From assembly GCF_025612915.1 (NCBI RefSeq), contig NC_069120.1, positions 8,046,501 to 8,110,500 of the forward strand: 64,000 bases of DNA, given 5' to 3'. The position numbers were made by a program, and so were the translations under genes. Below are positions 61,001 to 64,000 of this stretch, piece by piece (the stretch's first letter is position 1; the number at the start of each line of letters is the position of its first letter). Origin of the DNA: Magallana angulata (taxonomy: Eukaryota; Mollusca; Bivalvia; Ostreida; Ostreidae). A model generated the notes under the pieces. That model was not told where the DNA came from, made no database searches, and saw only the letters and a program-made list of their open reading frames with translations.

Positions 61001-64000
61001 GGGTATTTTGCATATTACATTTTGCGTGCATTAAAAATCTTTTGAAACAGTTCAATTTACATATCATTACAAGCAGTTTTTAAATCTTACCTCCAGAATT
61101 TGGTCACCACACCTCAAGCCATCGTGACCAAACACACAACTATTCGGTTGGACCTCTTTGACAAAAATTCCAAAGTTCAGTTGGCCAACAATGGCAACAC
61201 CCAGGTTCTCATTGGGTAAAGATTTCATTGCTGTTATCACTCTGGGGTGTTCAGAGGGCAGATCAGAGCTACAGGTGTAATGAAGAGCAGAAATCAGAAA
61301 TATTATTGTATCCTTAGAGAATCCTACTTTCATTTTGAAATCAATATTAGGCTATCATTTTCTTCTCTTCCCTGTAACTGTGTACCTGTAGATGACTTTA
61401 TACCTGGGTATCCTGATATGTGTGCTGGACTTGGAGCTGACTTTTCTGGGTCTCCTGAATGTATCCGACTCAGGAGAATTCATTGGAGAAGTTCCAGTGC
61501 TCTCTCCTGACGAATCAGCTGCCCTGTTGTATTCTAATCAAACAAACATTCACATAGAGTAAGATATAGAATAAGATCAATAGAAATCAATGGACGCTGA
61601 TTGATTTTTTCAGTAAGGTGACTTTTCTCACCTTCAGGATTGTACTGCACAAGAAGGCTCAATGTATTTCCAGTTTGTCGTAAAAATTTAGCTGCCATAT
61701 CTTCTGTGGCCGTTCTCATGTTTATTCCACAAATCTGAAAGATTATTTCACAACAATGTAGAGTCAGGTATTTTTCAATATGAATAATGTATGTCATAAA
61801 CCATGATTGTTATTGTTTGTAGTGTAAAATGGCACTAATTAATTAAAATGATGGGAATCTGTTAATTTGTGATGCAATTCTATTTTATGATAAAAACATG
61901 ATTCCATTTGGAACATATCAGAAATTTTCCTTTTAAAACATATCTAAAAATGGTAAAAAAAAGTCAATACTAGTGGAATACAGATTTCACAGAATTGGCT
62001 TCTGAAGCATGGGGAAGCTCAACTTGACTAATGCACAGCAGAACAGATATTAGACCATTCACAGCTACATGTACTTCTTGGAATTTCTCTAACAGCTAAC
62101 AATTGTTACAGGGTAAAATATGTAGAAGTATGATATCAATAAATATACAATTCTTCGTCAATTCTTTCTGATAAATTACCTCCAGGAGTTGGTCTCCGAT
62201 GACGAGCCCTGCCTCCATGGCCAAACTGTCCTCCTGTACGGAGGAGACAAACACCCCACCCTGGGGACCACTCCCGATAGTGAACCCCACACACTGCGAG
62301 TCCCGCTCTATGTTCATCTTCCTCGTCTCACCCATCAGAGGCCTGCAATCAATCAAATACATGTGATTCTTGTAAAATTTGGATGGTTAAGGTGGCTGGC
62401 TTGTTAAAAAATCAACCGTCAGACCTGCCTTAAATTTTTGACATACTATATTTTTGTCCATTAACTAATATTTAGTAAAAAAAAAAATCCAAATATTTTA
62501 GTTTTAAAATTTGAGCATTTTTAATAGCAAACTCTTTGTCTTAGGAGGTAAATATAGTCTAGAAATGGCCACGATGATCAAGCCCTCTTAACAAAATGCA
62601 TGGACATTCCATGGACTACTATAAATCACTTTAACTTGTTAGACCTTTTTTCGGTGAGTGTACAATACATTTACTCATAATAGTTTAGTTGTATGAGTCT
62701 CTGATCAGAGGATTGATCAGTTCTTATACTATTTATCTTTATTCTGCTGTGAGTTGATTCTCTTTCAGGAAATTTATGTATAAATATGAAAATTAATTTA
62801 GAGAATGCATAGTGGATTTAAAAAGAAAAAAGACCAAACAAACGAATTTACAGATTCCTTACTTTCTTCTTCTTTGATGGAGAGATTCTGTACTAGTAAT
62901 TGGCTCTTCTGAATAGCTTGGGGATGTAGGACTAGTTCTTGCTGCAACTAAACAAGTTTCTACAGTTAAGAACCAGACTCAACCACTAGTAAAAACAATG
63001 TCCATTTAAATGCTAAACATGAACAAGCAATGGCACATTTTGTGTAACCTTACCAACTTCCACGGAGCCTGAGTTCCCACGTGTTTTGACAGTGGGTATG
63101 TAGATTCGTTTGGAGTTATTCTTTACGTAGGGAGGTTTGGTTGATCCATCGATGTCGGACACTGTTCTTTCTGAGGAGGCTCTACTTGGAATGTAACTGT
63201 ACGGATCACTGGCTGAGCTGACCACTGAGGGGCACGGGGAATTACAGAAGTCATAGGGAGATCTCCGGGGCTCTATGTCTGGAAATGACCCTGGAGGTGA
63301 ATTATAGGCTGGGGAGAAAGAAGGACTGACTGTGACAGGAGCACTAGTCTGGCTGCCATGAACAGATTGATAATGAGGGTGAGGTTTCACAACCAAGTTG
63401 CCACTGAAAAAATAAACATACAAATAACTCAAAAATTACAGCTACATGTTCATAACTGGAAACCATAAGTGCTAACATTTTGAGTGTAAACTGCTTTGAA
63501 AAAAGTGAAAGTTTAACCTGTTATGCTGCATCCTGTTACCATGAACTATGGGCCGTTCATGAAATGGTGGAGGTGGATTAAATGCAGAGTGATCACTTGG
63601 AAACATTGACTGTACAGTCTGGTAGTCCGGTGGCAGTCCTGTACCACTCACAGAAGAGTCACAAGAGGAATGAAGCTGACTAGAATTGAATGGAGGCAAG
63701 TTCGCACTGTGTCTGTGTAGCTTGTCCTTCTCTGAGGATCGGGGTCGATTTCTGTGTGCCCTCAAGTTTTCCCAATTCTCTCGTGGAGACATGGAGGACC
63801 CCTCAGGGTGGCTATTGTGACTAGGGAGTGGCCGTTTCTTTTTATTATGTGGAAAGTGCCTCATAACATTATTTTGTGGCATTGCATTGTCTGGATTAAA
63901 CACAAACTGAAGGTTGGGATACACATTGGAGTTACTGTTACTGTGTGGATATTTCATAGACTTGGGGTTAATTGGTGGAGAGTGTATCGGGGAGTTGGAC
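58090..64000 (-). CDS. DLG5: Discs large homolog 5 (DLG5), C-terminal part, partial
   Basis: Sixteen exons on the minus strand (gene order): 64000-63518 (open at the edge), 63403-63054, 62947-62863, 62342-62180, 61734-61632, 61533-61386, 61268-61091, 60899-60797, 60659-60437, 60296-60082, 59966-59925, 59696-59595, 59247-59120, 58811-58702, 58562-58453, 58196-58090. A Ser/Pro-rich linker is followed by a PDZ domain (VGFTIGSGPQGGVFVSSVQ.. GDQLLEICG), a second PDZ (LGVAIVGQLNFGIFVKEV.. GDQILEYNN), an SH3 (FYVRAHFDHKPTGDGELSF) and a guanylate-kinase-like domain (RPVILLAPLADSLIKKLV) ending AVIQGGNLAEM..KKAIWVPVCPRV. The kinase P-loop is absent, as in MAGUKs. The last 35 residues match the DLG5 C-terminus in particular. 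DLG5 is a cytoplasmic junction/polarity scaffold. The N-terminal coiled coil and first two PDZ domains lie beyond the window. Confidence 0.9.

Overview
The window looks like nuclear DNA of a bivalve mollusc, most likely an oyster. It is AT-rich, with short exons bounded by GT..AG introns. It carries a molluscan-type myosin heavy chain rod with a serine-rich tail, a DLG5-type MAGUK, and bivalve-style repeats: a tandem core of about 167 bp beside a (CCGT)n tract, fold-back MITEs and a Ngaro retroelement. No database search was possible. All exon models come from reading splice sites, phases and protein similarity.

Layout. 1-6,030 (+): the 3' part of a muscle myosin heavy chain gene. It begins with the last 15 nt of an exon and three equal 79-nt exons that look mutually exclusive (S2 hinge), runs through the light-meromyosin exons, and ends in a choice of C-terminal tail exons. 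6,030-9,850: non-coding, with two fold-back MITEs. 9,850-47,410 (+): a cluster of small secreted cysteine-rich proteins with a shortened EMI-like domain plus a four-cysteine tail. A cassette of three genes (A with a Pro/Thr repeat tail, B, C) and an exon-1 relic of a fourth (D) lies at 9.9-28.5 kb. A second copy (A', B', C', D) lies at 29.87-47.4 kb. A, B and C look whole in copy 1. In copy 2, A' and C' have in-frame TGA codons, B' is shortened and D has lost a splice donor. Copy-specific insertions (a TTAA-flanked element with Pol III boxes, a 92-bp hairpin, several MITEs, a Ngaro element, a 1.7-kb repeat block) post-date or distinguish the two copies.

48,478-55,520: a large repeat element, probably related to bivalve pearl/Helentron-type elements, with a 167-bp array organised in three-unit higher-order repeats. 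It is split by a 4.4-kb TA-flanked element whose ends are arrays of C/G runs and CTATATAG palindromes. 56,126-56,202 holds an orphan EMI-like exon. 56.8-64 kb (-): the C-terminal half of DLG5 (PDZ, PDZ, SH3, guanylate-kinase-like), running off the right edge.

How the genes relate. The two flanking genes are conserved single genes, one for the contractile apparatus and one for a junction/polarity scaffold. The EMI-like cluster between them is fast-evolving: it has grown by segmental and local duplication and is decaying unevenly between copies. Its function is unknown; signal peptides and paired cysteines point to secreted, disulfide-bonded proteins.
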